Positions 15,901-24,249 are shown, numbered from the stretch's first letter. The stretch is 33,227 bases of DNA from Clostridia bacterium (GCA_017397175.1 JAFQKA010000012.1:1-33227); one strand, 5' to 3'. Program-made: numbers and translations. The notes: a model not told the origin generated them from the letters alone.

Positions 15901-16715
15901 GTTTTACGAGAATGTTAAGAGATCCGAACGTCGGATTTTTTGCAAACTCAGCTTGTGCCATTGCCTTTATGGTACTTGGTCTGTACGTGCACTCGTGGTG
16001 GTTCGTAACGGTTGGAGCCTATTACGCCGTTCTTGCCTCTGCTCGCTTTGCGGTGCTGAAGATACAGCGGCAAGCAAAAGGAGATCACGACACGGAGCTT
16101 TTCTCAAAGCGTATAACGGGAATACTTTTGATAATTCTTTCCTTTTGTCTGGTGGGAATAAATATCCTTGCCGCCGTCAAGGACAGGGGAACCGCATTTC
16201 ACAAGATCGTCATGATCGCAATAGCAACGTACACGTGTGCAAAAGTGACACTGGCGGTTATGGGTATGGTAAAGGCACGGAAAATTGCATCGCCTGCAGT
16301 AAAAACTCAACGAAACATTGTACTTTCCGAGGCGATAGTTTCGATTTACACGCTCCAACGCTCAATGCTCGTTTCCTTTCCCGGAATGAGCCTATCGGAA
16401 ATTCGATTATTCAACATTTTAACGGGAACGGCAGTATGGTTTGCCGTCCTGATTCTCGGAATCAACTTGATCGGAGGAAAGAGAGTAGACATGACAAAAT
16501 CAAAGATTGCGCAAGCAAATGAAAAGATTGCCAAGTCCGTGACAGACGGCTATAAAAAGATAGAAAAAGGCGTGGTCGGCGGATATAAGAAAATTGAAAA
16601 GGGTGTCGTTAACGGGTATACAAAAATCGAGGACAAATTTATCGACGCTTATTTGACCAAAGACGGCGAGACCGTAGAGGAAGCCAAGGAAAGGCTGAAG
16701 AAAGAGAACAAATAA
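15897..16715 (+). CDS. Polytopic membrane protein with an 11-residue-repeat amphipathic tail
   Basis: This 272-residue protein has about five or six membrane segments over residues ~15-195 (for example LLIILSFCLVGINILAAV and ILTGTAVWFAVLILGINLIG). A charged cytoplasmic tail follows with three 11-residue repeats: VTDGYKKIEKG, VVGGYKKIEKG, VVNGYTKIEDK. Each puts Tyr and Lys-Ile-Glu in the same register, as expected for an amphipathic or coiled helix. It starts inside the stop of the preceding gene. Function is unknown; the TetR-controlled pair recalls stress-induced membrane modules. A perfect bidirectional terminator follows. Confidence 0.75.
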   Translation: MSFTRMLRDPNVGFFANSACAIAFMVLGLYVHSWWFVTVGAYYAVLASARFAVLKIQRQAKGDHDTELFSKRITGILLIILSFCLVGINILAAVKDRGTAFHKIVMIAIATYTCAKVTLAVMGMVKARKIASPAVKTQRNIVLSEAIVSIYTLQRSMLVSFPGMSLSEIRLFNILTGTAVWFAVLILGINLIGGKRVDMTKSKIAQANEKIAKSVTDGYKKIEKGVVGGYKKIEKGVVNGYTKIEDKFIDAYLTKDGETVEEAKERLKKENK

Positions 16716-16749
16716 AGAAAAGCAGCCTCTCGGCTGCTTTTCTTTATTT
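16710..16749. terminator. Bidirectional terminator between the membrane operon and the SDR gene
   Basis: An 18-bp perfect stem (16710-16727 with 16732-16749, core AAAGCAGCC/GGCTGCTTT) encloses a TCTC loop, with A/T runs on both sides. The stop codons of both convergent genes overlap it. Confidence 0.93.
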
Positions 16750-17520
16750 GAGCTTCTGCTGTTTCTTCCAGAACCACATGACAAAGCTGTGGGGCATGAT
16801 CTTGACCAAAAGCACCTGTGCTTTTGCCTTGAATCCGGGGACAACGTAGTCCTTTTTCGTCTTTTCAAGGGTGCGCCACGCCTTTTTGACAATAAATGCG
16901 CTATCGTACATGGCAACGTACTTCTTTACCACCGCATCTTGATCAGCCTTTATCGCTCGATCAAAAAACGCGGTCTTTGTCCAGAACGGACAGACGGCAA
17001 GAACACGGATCCCGTCCTTTTTCAGCTCACTTCCAAGCGCTCTCGAAAAATTGAGAACGAATGCCTTTGTTGCACCGTATACGTTGATATAAGGAATGGG
17101 CTGAAACGCCGCAACCGATGCTATCTGCACGATCTCCGAGCCTTGTTTCATATAAGGCAGAGACAGACAGGTAAGAGCGGTCAGCGCGCGGCAGTTAAGG
17201 TCTATCATTCCCAGGTTTTCCTCAAGTGTCAGGTTGTTGACGGCATCAAATTTGCCGTATCCGCTGCAATTTATGAGTATGGAGATTTCCGGCTTCTCGC
17301 TTTCAAGAAGTGCTTTGAACTCATCGACCGATCTCGGGTCTGCCAGATCCATGGGAACAGCGCGCACCGGAAAAGGGACAACCGCTTTCAGCTCATCGAG
17401 CCTTTGTGCGTTACGGGCGATCACCCAGACCTCGTCGTACTTTCCGTGGGAGGAGAGCGTTTCGGCAAACTTTCGTCCGATGCCGCTTGACGCGCCCGTG
17501 ATTATTGCAATTTTCTTCAT
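16744..17520 (-). CDS. Short-chain dehydrogenase/reductase
   Basis: This 258-residue NAD(P)-dependent oxidoreductase of the classical SDR fold has the cofactor motif TGASSGIGRKFAE at residues 8-20, NCSGYG in place of NNAG, a Ser in QIASVAA and the catalytic YGATK. The C-terminal ~40 residues (KAKAQVLLVKIMPHSFVMWFWKKQQKLK) are hydrophobic then basic, suggesting membrane association as in the DltE/YqjQ-like SDRs. The ribosome site is weak (AAAGTGAGA). It lies below ilvE but past a terminator, so it is only loosely linked to that operon. The substrate is unknown. Confidence 0.88.
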   Translation of the reverse strand: MKKIAIITGASSGIGRKFAETLSSHGKYDEVWVIARNAQRLDELKAVVPFPVRAVPMDLADPRSVDEFKALLESEKPEISILINCSGYGKFDAVNNLTLEENLGMIDLNCRALTALTCLSLPYMKQGSEIVQIASVAAFQPIPYINVYGATKAFVLNFSRALGSELKKDGIRVLAVCPFWTKTAFFDRAIKADQDAVVKKYVAMYDSAFIVKKAWRTLEKTKKDYVVPGFKAKAQVLLVKIMPHSFVMWFWKKQQKLK

Positions 17521-17537
17521 TATTATCTCACTTTCAA

Positions 17538-17569
17538 AACGTGGGGCTTTCCTGAAAAAGCCCCACGTT
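17538..17569 (-). terminator. Terminator of the VOR-ilvE operon
   Basis: AACGTGGGGCTTT (17538-17550) pairs perfectly with AAAGCCCCACGTT (17557-17569) around a 6-base loop, 5 bases past the ilvE stop. On the minus strand it is followed by only a short T run, so some read-through into the SDR gene is possible. Confidence 0.8.
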
Positions 17570-17573
17570 AATT

Positions 17574-18602
17574 TTAACCTATGATTGTCTTTGTCCAGCC
17601 GAACTTGTCCTCAATGCGGCCCATCTGAATACCTGTGAGGGTATCATAGAGCTTCTGAGTAACGGGACCCATGCTGGTCATACCTGCGGGGAAGCAGATC
17701 TCCTTACCGTGGTCAACCACCTTGCCAACAGGAGAAATAACTGCAGCAGTACCGCAAAGACCGCACTCTGCAAAATCCTCAAGCTCCTCGCGGTAAACTT
17801 CTCTCTCCTCAACCTCAAGACCAAGATATTCCTTAGCTACGATCATAAGGCTGCGGCGTGTGATAGAGGGAAGAATTGTGCTCGACTTGGGAGTTACGAC
17901 CTTACCGTCCTTGGTTACGAACAGGAAGTTAGCTCCGCCCGTTTCCTCGACCTTTGTGTGAGTTGCGGCGTCAAGGTACATATTTTCGTCAAAGCCCTCG
18001 TTGTGAGCGGTAACGATAGCGTGAAGGCTCATTGCGTAGTTAAGACCGGCCTTGATGTGACCCGTTCCGCAGGGAGCGGCACGGTCAAAATCGGAGATCT
18101 TGATGGTCAGAGGCTTAACGCCGCCCTTGAAATAAGGTCCGACGGGAGTAGCGAAAAGTCTGAACTGATATTCCTGTGCGGGCTTAACGCCGATAACAGG
18201 GCTGATACCGAAAATGAAGGGTCTCAGGTAGAGAGAAGCGCCCGATCCGAAGGGAGGAACCCATGCGGCGTTTGCCTTTACGACCTGCTCAACAGCGTCG
18301 ATGAACATACCTTCGGGAAGTGCGGGGATCTCAAGTCGAAGCGCGGAATCGTGGATTCGCGCATCGTTGAGGTCGGGACGGAATACGACTATTCTGCCGT
18401 CCTCGGTAGTGTACGCCTTCAGACCCTCGAAAACGGTCTGCGCGTACTGCAGAACACCTGCGCACTCGCTCATAACGATATCAGCGTCCTCGGTCAGTCC
18501 GCCCTTGTCCCACTTGCCGTCCTTGTAGTTTGCTACAAAGCGCTTATCTGTTTTAACGTAGCCGAAGCCCAAGCTCGACCAATCAATATTTTTCTTTTCC
18601 AT
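17574..18602 (-). CDS. ilvE: Branched-chain amino acid aminotransferase
   Basis: This 342-residue fold-type IV PLP enzyme interconverts Leu, Ile and Val with their 2-oxoacids using glutamate/2-oxoglutarate. K184 in GTGHIKAGLNYAMS is the Schiff-base lysine. LYLRPFIFG and KVEETGGANFLFV are conserved active-site segments, and length fits the family. TAGGAGAA precedes the ATG. It starts 18 bases after the gamma-subunit gene of the 2-oxoacid oxidoreductase with no terminator between. It therefore closes the operon: its 2-oxoacids are exactly the substrates or products of a VOR-type enzyme. Confidence 0.95.
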   Translation of the reverse strand: MEKKNIDWSSLGFGYVKTDKRFVANYKDGKWDKGGLTEDADIVMSECAGVLQYAQTVFEGLKAYTTEDGRIVVFRPDLNDARIHDSALRLEIPALPEGMFIDAVEQVVKANAAWVPPFGSGASLYLRPFIFGISPVIGVKPAQEYQFRLFATPVGPYFKGGVKPLTIKISDFDRAAPCGTGHIKAGLNYAMSLHAIVTAHNEGFDENMYLDAATHTKVEETGGANFLFVTKDGKVVTPKSSTILPSITRRSLMIVAKEYLGLEVEEREVYREELEDFAECGLCGTAAVISPVGKVVDHGKEICFPAGMTSMGPVTQKLYDTLTGIQMGRIEDKFGWTKTIIG

Positions 18603-18620
18603 AATTCTATTCTCCTAAAT

Positions 18621-19157
18621 TCAGCAATCTGCGCCCATCTGAAGTGCCTTGCGGTTAACGTCAAGCAGGTCTGCGTGACGTGCGGATACGATCTTTGCAA
18701 GTGTTGCGTCAATCTCGCCGCCTGCAAGCTCGGAAACCGTATCAATGACCTTACCTGTCAGGATCATGTTTGCAAGTGTGGGAATACCAGCCTCGCCTGC
18801 AAGCTTCGTTGCGGGGACGTAGTAAACGTCAACGTCCGTTCTCTTTACCTTGCGTTCAATGAGGGAAGAATCAATAAAGATCTTTCCGCCGGGCTTGACC
18901 GCGTCCTCAAACTTGTCGAGGGAGGGCAGGTTCATAGCCATGAGCACGTCGGGCTTCTGAATGATAGGTGTTCCGATAGGACTGTCGCTTACAACAACGC
19001 TGCAGTTACAAGTACCGCCGCGCATTTCGGGACCGTAGGAAGGGAGCCATGACACCTGCTTGTCGTCCATAAGACCCTTGTACGCCAGGAACTTACCTGC
19101 GAAAAGGATACCCTGACCGCCAAAGCCCGCGATCAAAATTTCAACTGTGTTTGCCAT
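18621..19157 (-). CDS. 2-oxoacid:ferredoxin oxidoreductase, gamma subunit
   Basis: This 178-residue subunit opens with EILIAGFGGQGILFAGKFLAY, the hallmark of POR/KOR/VOR gamma subunits, and contains RGGTCNCSVVVSD and PIIQKPDVLMAMN. The start at 19157 is chosen because GGAGGAG lies 8 bases upstream; the open frame to 19184 is inside the beta gene. The beta stop is 1 base upstream, so translation is coupled. The enzyme joins or splits CoA thioesters, CO2 and 2-oxoacids with ferredoxin as electron carrier, in the cytoplasm. Substrate class (branched-chain, aryl or 2-oxoglutarate) is inferred from neighbours. Confidence 0.93.
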   Translation of the reverse strand: MANTVEILIAGFGGQGILFAGKFLAYKGLMDDKQVSWLPSYGPEMRGGTCNCSVVVSDSPIGTPIIQKPDVLMAMNLPSLDKFEDAVKPGGKIFIDSSLIERKVKRTDVDVYYVPATKLAGEAGIPTLANMILTGKVIDTVSELAGGEIDATLAKIVSARHADLLDVNRKALQMGADC

Positions 19158-19158
19158 A

Positions 19159-19917
19159 TCAGTTCTCCTCCTTCTTCTCGGCACTTCTGTCCTTGTATAC
19201 GCCGAGAGGATAATAGGGGATCATTTTCTCATCGATCCACTCAAGAGCCTTTTGCGGCGTCATACCCCAGTTTGTAGGACAGGAGGAAACCACCTCGATC
19301 AGCGAAAATCCCTTGCCCTCGATCTGATTTCTGAACGCCTTTTCGATAGCCTTCTTTGCCTGGCGGATATTTTTTACGTTGTTTACCGCAACTCTTTCGA
19401 GGTATTCGGGACCGTCAAGCTGAGAGAGCATCTCACAGATCTTGACGGGATAACCGCAGTGGTTTACGTCACGGCCGTAAGGGCTGGTCTGTGTGACCTG
19501 ACCGGGGAGAGAGGTGGGTGCCATCTGACCGCCTGTCATGCCGTAAATTGCGTTGTTTACGAAGATAATTGTGATATTCTCGTTTCTTGCCGCCGCGTGA
19601 ACCGTCTCAGCGGTACCGATGGAAGCAAGGTCACCGTCACCCTGATAGGTGAACACGATGTTCTCGGGGTTTGCTCTCTTGAGACCGGTAGCAACTGCGG
19701 GCGCACGGCCGTGAGCCGCCTCTGCCATATCGCAAGCGAAATAGTCATATGCCATAACGGCACAGCCAACAGGAGCAACGCCGATGGTCTTTCCCTCGAT
19801 ACCGAGGTTGTCAATAGCCTCAGCTACGAGGCGGTGGATTATACCGTGAGTGCATCCGGGGCAGTAATGGAGCGGTGCATCTGTCAGGGATTTGGGTTTT
19901 TCAAATACGATACTCAT
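19159..19917 (-). CDS. 2-oxoacid:ferredoxin oxidoreductase, TPP-binding beta subunit
   Basis: This 252-residue catalytic subunit contains the N-terminal YCPGCTHG motif, the thiamine diphosphate motif beginning GDGDLASIGTAETVHAA and ending in VNNAIYGMTGGQM, and GCAVMAYDYFACD. AGGAGG lies upstream of the ATG at 19917. This ATG overlaps the alpha stop by four bases (ATGA), fixing the start. Length matches VOR/KOR beta subunits, which lack the extra C-terminal part of fused enzymes. Confidence 0.93.
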   Translation of the reverse strand: MSIVFEKPKSLTDAPLHYCPGCTHGIIHRLVAEAIDNLGIEGKTIGVAPVGCAVMAYDYFACDMAEAAHGRAPAVATGLKRANPENIVFTYQGDGDLASIGTAETVHAAARNENITIIFVNNAIYGMTGGQMAPTSLPGQVTQTSPYGRDVNHCGYPVKICEMLSQLDGPEYLERVAVNNVKNIRQAKKAIEKAFRNQIEGKGFSLIEVVSSCPTNWGMTPQKALEWIDEKMIPYYPLGVYKDRSAEKKEEN

Positions 19918-20975
19918 TTTGTACCTCCTGATGCTTCTTTGATCTTTGCAAGCACCTCGTCGGGTGTTACGATAATACCGCCTGTACGGTTGCACAGGTA
20001 AACGGGTGCCTTGCAGCCTGTCGCCAGACGAACGTCCTCGATCATCTGACCCATATTCAGCTCAACGCTGATAAATGCTTTGCAATGCTCGGCAGCGCGT
20101 GCAAGAGGCTCTACGGGGAAGGGCCAGAGGGTGATAGGACGGATCATACCTACCTTGATGCCCGCTTCTCTTGCGGCAATAACTGCGTTTCTCGTTACTC
20201 TCGCGGCAATACCGAAGGCAACTGCGCAATACTCTGCATCCTCCATCATGAACTCCTCGTACATGACCTCGTTCTTTTCCACTTCCTCGTATCTCTTGAA
20301 GCGGTCCATGACCGTCTGCTCAAGCTTTTCGGGGTTGAGGTAAAGGGAGTTTACTATGTTGTGCTCTCTTTCGCACTTTGTGCCGCGAAGCGCCCAAGGC
20401 TTTTCGATCTGAGCCGCCTCGCTCTTGTTGATGGTAACAGGCTCCATCATCTGACCCAGCGTACCGTCGGCAAGCAGCATAACGGGCATACGGTACTTGT
20501 CCGCGATATCGAATCCCTTACCCGTAAGGTCAGCCATTTCCTGAACGGAAGCGGGTGCCAGAACTACCATCTTGAAGTCACCGTGAGCGCCGCCCTTTGT
20601 TGCCTGGAAGTAGTCAGCCTGACCGGGCTGGATACCGCCCAGACCGGGGCCGCCGCGCTGTACGTTTACGATAAATGCGGGAAGATCCGCACCTGCTATG
20701 TAAGAAATACCCTCAGCCTTCAGAGAAATTCCGGGTGAGGAAGAAGAAGTCATTACTCTGTATCCCGCGGAAGCAACGCCGTATACCATATTGATAGCGG
20801 CGATCTCACTCTCCGCCTGAAGGAAGCAGCCGCCGATCTTGGGCATACGCTTTGCCATGTATGCGGCAACCTCTGTCTGAGGAGTTATGGGGTAACCGAA
20901 ATAGTGGCGGCAGCCTGCCTGGATAGCGGCCTCGGCCAAAGCCTCGTTACCTTTCATCAAAATCTTGTCGCTCAT
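19914..20975 (-). CDS. vorB: 2-oxoacid:ferredoxin oxidoreductase, alpha subunit (VorB/KorA-like)
   Basis: This 353-residue pyrimidine-binding subunit carries HYFGYPITPQTEVAAYMAKR, QAESEIAAINMVYGVASAG, the TSSSSPGISL active-site loop and VNVQRGGPGLGGIQPGQADY. These match proteins usually called VorB (3-methyl-2-oxobutanoate oxidoreductase) in Clostridia; KorA is the near alternative. Its start overlaps the ferredoxin stop (ATGA) and its stop overlaps the beta start (ATGA). The tight order delta-alpha-beta-gamma indicates a single complex. Company with ilvE and an acyl-CoA synthetase favours branched-chain or aryl 2-oxoacids. Confidence 0.9.
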   Translation of the reverse strand: MSDKILMKGNEALAEAAIQAGCRHYFGYPITPQTEVAAYMAKRMPKIGGCFLQAESEIAAINMVYGVASAGYRVMTSSSSPGISLKAEGISYIAGADLPAFIVNVQRGGPGLGGIQPGQADYFQATKGGAHGDFKMVVLAPASVQEMADLTGKGFDIADKYRMPVMLLADGTLGQMMEPVTINKSEAAQIEKPWALRGTKCEREHNIVNSLYLNPEKLEQTVMDRFKRYEEVEKNEVMYEEFMMEDAEYCAVAFGIAARVTRNAVIAAREAGIKVGMIRPITLWPFPVEPLARAAEHCKAFISVELNMGQMIEDVRLATGCKAPVYLCNRTGGIIVTPDEVLAKIKEASGGTK

Positions 20976-21190
20976 ACCTTATCCTCCTTTTCTACGGTGA
21001 TAACGCAGTCGGGACACATGGTCGCGCAGAATGCACAGCCTATGCACTTGGACTGATCCGTCATCACGGCAGGATTGTGTCCTTTTTTGTTGATCGTATC
21101 CTTCGCCAGGGCAAGGATTCCCTTTGGGCAAGCCGAAATGCACAGCCCACAGCCCTTGCAAAGATCGCTTTTAAATGTTACCTTTGCCAT
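20972..21190 (-). CDS. 2[4Fe-4S] ferredoxin subunit of the oxidoreductase (delta)
   Basis: This 72-residue protein has two cluster motifs, CKGCGLCISACP and CIGCAFCATMCP, separated by ~26 residues. It is the electron-transfer subunit of VOR/KOR complexes. The ATG at 21190 is preceded by GGAG 8 bases upstream; the longer open frame to 21223 starts in a non-coding gap. It overlaps the alpha subunit by ATGA and follows the ATPase gene after 42 bases. Confidence 0.93.
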   Translation of the reverse strand: MAKVTFKSDLCKGCGLCISACPKGILALAKDTINKKGHNPAVMTDQSKCIGCAFCATMCPDCVITVEKEDKV

Positions 21191-21232
21191 AGTGTATCTC
21201 CATTCCGCCGCGCGTGGCGGCATAAATTTTGC

Positions 21233-21892
21233 TTATTTGTAGTATTTTTCCTGCAATGTCAAGGGAAACAGATTCTCGATCTTCCCTTTCAGCTCCACTG
21301 CAAGATCTTTTTCAACTGCGGTCATGCGAACAGGCAGTCCCGTTTTTTCGGAGACCTCTTTTGCGTAGTCCACAGAGTCAAGAATATCCTGCGCCACCGT
21401 CTCCGCGCCGAGATTTGAATTGTTCACAAGTCCCGTAAATTTCAGTCCTCCCGCCGCCTCGACCTCGTGCATTATCTCAATGCAATCGTCGGCTGTCCGG
21501 GTAAGAGGTCTGTAACGGTTAATGACAAGAAGCATCTCGTAATCGCCCTCGGCTTTGATGAGAGGAGTGTATCTGCCAAGTGCCAGGGCACCTCGGTCGT
21601 CACCACCCACGTCGAGTACCGCCAGAGAGGACTTGTCCTCAAAAATTCCGTATATCTCGGAAGGAAGCGCAGGCAGATCCACGTTGGAATTGGCATATTT
21701 CGATGAAATAAGCCTTATTCCCGCCGCCTCAAGATCTGCTTGACTGTCCTTGGTTCTGAAATAGGGGTTAACGATGTCAAGATCGGCTATAACCACGTCA
21801 TTTCCCTGCTCACGCAGAAATTTTGCGTAGTTTACCGCGATATTGGTCTTTCCGCTTCCGTAATGACCTGCAAAAAGCGTTATTCTTTTCAT
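21233..21892 (-). CDS. P-loop ATPase of the SIMIBI/MinD-like class in the VOR operon
   Basis: This 219-residue cytoplasmic ATPase has Walker A GHYGSGKT at residues 9-16. ADLDIVNPYFRTKD follows, as in ParA/CobQ-type proteins, with Walker B LAVLDVGGDDRGA and a nucleotide-base motif VINRYRP. Its start codon overlaps the stop of the acyl-CoA synthetase fusion by ATGA, so it is tightly coupled to that protein. I recall similar ATPases beside VOR operons in other Clostridia; their role is not known to me. Metal-cluster delivery or complex maturation are possibilities, not findings. It lacks the Cys motif of Mrp/NBP35 cluster carriers. Confidence 0.8.
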   Translation of the reverse strand: MKRITLFAGHYGSGKTNIAVNYAKFLREQGNDVVIADLDIVNPYFRTKDSQADLEAAGIRLISSKYANSNVDLPALPSEIYGIFEDKSSLAVLDVGGDDRGALALGRYTPLIKAEGDYEMLLVINRYRPLTRTADDCIEIMHEVEAAGGLKFTGLVNNSNLGAETVAQDILDSVDYAKEVSEKTGLPVRMTAVEKDLAVELKGKIENLFPLTLQEKYYK

Positions 21893-24159
21893 AGCTTGTT
21901 TCTGATGATCTTGCCGCTGATGGTCTTGGGCAAGGATTCTCTGAATTCAACGATTCGGGGGTACTTGTAAGGTGCCGTATGGGTCTTGACGTAGTTCTGA
22001 ATTTCCTTTTTCAGCTCGTCGGTGCCCTCAGTGCCCTTAACGAGCACGATAACGGCCTTGACCACCTGCCCTCTTACCTCGTCGGGTGCCGCGCAAACGC
22101 CGCACTCAAGTACGTAAGGAAGCTCCATGACCACGTTCTCTATCTCAAAAGGACCTATGCGGTAGCCCGACGATTTGATAACGTCGTCGGTACGTCCCAC
22201 ATACCAAAGATAGCCGTCCTCGTCCTGCCATGCAACGTCGCCCGTGTGGTAATATCCGTCGTGCCATACCTTGGCGTTGGTCTCGGGATCATTGTAATAT
22301 CCCTTGAAAAGACCGCAGGGTGCGCCGTCGGCAACTCTGATACAGATCTCGCCGTTTTCACCGGGCGCGACCTCTTTATCCTCGGAATCAAGAAGCACCA
22401 CGTCGTAGAGAGGCGAAGGCTTACCCATAGAGCCTGTACGGCAGGGGGTTCCGCGCAGAGTTCCGATAACGACGGTCGTCTCGGTCTGACCGAAGCCCTC
22501 GCAGATCGAAATTCCCGTAGCCTTCTTGAACTGCTTGAATACCTCGGGGTTCAGCGCCTCACCCGCCGTTGTCATATGGTGAATGGAGGAGAGATCGTAC
22601 TTTGAAATATCCTCTTTAATCAGCATACGAAGCATCGTGGGAGGTGCGCAGAAGGTGGTGATATTGTATTTTGCGAACATAGGCAAAATATTGTGAGCGT
22701 CAAAGCGGTCGAAGTCGTATACGAAGATAGCGCCCTCGCAGAGCCACTGACCAAAGAACTTACCCCAAAGGGATTTAGCCCAGCCCGTGTCGGAAATTGT
22801 AAAGTGCAGACCGTCACGCTCACAGCAATGCCAGTACTTTGCGGTAATATAGTGACCCAGCGCGTACTTGTAGCAATGTGAAACGATCTTGGGATATCCC
22901 GTTGTTCCCGATGAGAAGAACATGAGCATAAGATCCTCACCGCAGGGACTGTCCTCTGTTCTCTCGAACTTGCCCGTGAACATCTTGTACTCGGTGTTGA
23001 AATCGTGCCAGCCCTCGCGCTTGCCGCCCACCAGCATCTTGATCTCAAGACCGTCGTATTCCTTCTCTGCCTCCTCGATGTAATGTGCGACCTTTTCATC
23101 GGCGGTGGCAATTACCGCACGCACTCCCGCCTTTTCGAAGCGGTATGTGAAATCGTGAGTGAGGAGCTGATTCGTTGCAAGAATCGATATTGCGCCGATC
23201 TTCTGCAATGCAAGCATGGAGATCCAGAACTGATAGTGGCGCTTGAGAACGAGCATTACCTTGTCACCCTTCTTGATGCCAAGATTCACGAAATAATTTG
23301 CCGCTCTGTTGGAGAGCTTCTTGATATCTCCGAAGGTAAGGCGTGTCTCCGTCATGTTTTTATCGACATGGAGCATCGCCAGCTTGTCGGGATATTCATC
23401 GGCTATGCGGTCGATGGTGTCGAACGCAAAGTTATACTTGTCCTCGTTTTCAAAGGAGACCGAAACAAGGTTGCCCTGCTCGTCCTCCTTGCAACGGATG
23501 AAGTCCTCGCAAAGAAGACGGAGATGCTTCTGAACGGGCGCATGGGTAAGAGCAATATCCTCCTGCGTTGCGTCCTCGCCGGGAAGAACAACCGCGCAGA
23601 AGATACAGTCCTCGCCTCCGACGGCCATTTCGCCGTGAGGGGTTGAGGAGTTATAGTAGATCGAATCGCCGGGGCCGAGGATCTCGGTATGCTTGCCCAC
23701 CTGCACCTTCAGATGACCGCTGATAACGTAGTCAAATTCCTGACCTGCGTGGGTGTGCATCTGCATGGGCTGATCCTGCTGAGACGCATCATAGCGATAA
23801 CGCACCCAAAGAGGCTCGGAGATCTTGCCCTTGAACTGAGGCGCAAGATTTCTGATCTCAATGTTGCCCTCGTTTACCATCACCTGTCCGTCGCCGCTTC
23901 GAGTAACCGAATAGTTTCTCAGCTTCGGGGTATTACCCTCAAGAATGGCGGTGGTGTCGATGCCGAATATGATCGAGCATTTATGCAGGAAATAGAAAGG
24001 AAAATCCTCTTTTCCGCTTTCGTATTTTATGTATTGTTCAACCGTCGTTCCGGTCTTTTCCGCCATTTCCTGCGCTGTAAAGCCTGCGATCTCTCGCATA
24101 TCCTTTATACGCTCGGCAATAGCGGCGATGGTTGAGTTATAATTCTGCGTTTGCTGCAT
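21889..24159 (-). CDS. XRE-family HTH + cupin + AMP-forming acyl-CoA synthetase fusion
   Basis: This 756-residue three-part protein heads the operon. Residues ~11-75 are an XRE helix-turn-helix (AERIKDMREIAGFTAQEMAE, TVEQYIKYESGK). Residues ~128-195 are a cupin with H135, H137, E141 and H175 as possible metal ligands. Residues ~240-756 are an acyl-adenylate/CoA ligase: P-loop SSGTTGYPK at 416-424, GFGQTETT, YHTGDVAWQDEDGYLWYVGR, and the C-terminal lysine in LPKTISGKIIRNKL. It should activate a carboxylic acid with ATP and CoA, and its N-terminal half looks like a regulator that senses a small acid. GGAGG precedes the ATG. Two inverted repeats lie in its promoter and leader. XRE-cupin regulators are common; joined to the enzyme they imply direct feedback (inference). 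Confidence 0.9.
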   Translation of the reverse strand: MQQTQNYNSTIAAIAERIKDMREIAGFTAQEMAEKTGTTVEQYIKYESGKEDFPFYFLHKCSIIFGIDTTAILEGNTPKLRNYSVTRSGDGQVMVNEGNIEIRNLAPQFKGKISEPLWVRYRYDASQQDQPMQMHTHAGQEFDYVISGHLKVQVGKHTEILGPGDSIYYNSSTPHGEMAVGGEDCIFCAVVLPGEDATQEDIALTHAPVQKHLRLLCEDFIRCKEDEQGNLVSVSFENEDKYNFAFDTIDRIADEYPDKLAMLHVDKNMTETRLTFGDIKKLSNRAANYFVNLGIKKGDKVMLVLKRHYQFWISMLALQKIGAISILATNQLLTHDFTYRFEKAGVRAVIATADEKVAHYIEEAEKEYDGLEIKMLVGGKREGWHDFNTEYKMFTGKFERTEDSPCGEDLMLMFFSSGTTGYPKIVSHCYKYALGHYITAKYWHCCERDGLHFTISDTGWAKSLWGKFFGQWLCEGAIFVYDFDRFDAHNILPMFAKYNITTFCAPPTMLRMLIKEDISKYDLSSIHHMTTAGEALNPEVFKQFKKATGISICEGFGQTETTVVIGTLRGTPCRTGSMGKPSPLYDVVLLDSEDKEVAPGENGEICIRVADGAPCGLFKGYYNDPETNAKVWHDGYYHTGDVAWQDEDGYLWYVGRTDDVIKSSGYRIGPFEIENVVMELPYVLECGVCAAPDEVRGQVVKAVIVLVKGTEGTDELKKEIQNYVKTHTAPYKYPRIVEFRESLPKTISGKIIRNKL

Positions 24160-24207
24160 TTATGTTCCTCCAAATCAAATTTTCGGAAAAATCTTTTTTT
24201 AGGCCGA

Positions 24208-24224
24208 TCGGAAACACTTTCCGA
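24208..24224. promoter_or_regulatory. Candidate operator in the leader of the VOR operon
   Basis: TCGGAAA-CAC-TTTCCGA is a perfect 7-bp inverted repeat between the -10 box and the first gene. A related half (TTTTCGGAAAA) lies at about 24180-24190. It is a good size for an XRE dimer and could be the target of the operon's own fusion protein. Confidence 0.5.
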
Positions 24225-24249
24225 CTATAATTAAATAGACTATTGAATA

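Noticed and set aside
17709-19052. 447-residue plus-strand ORF
   Set aside because: It is antisense to ilvE and the gamma-subunit gene, with no ribosome site. The composition is typical of a shadow frame, and the minus-strand genes have clear catalytic motifs.
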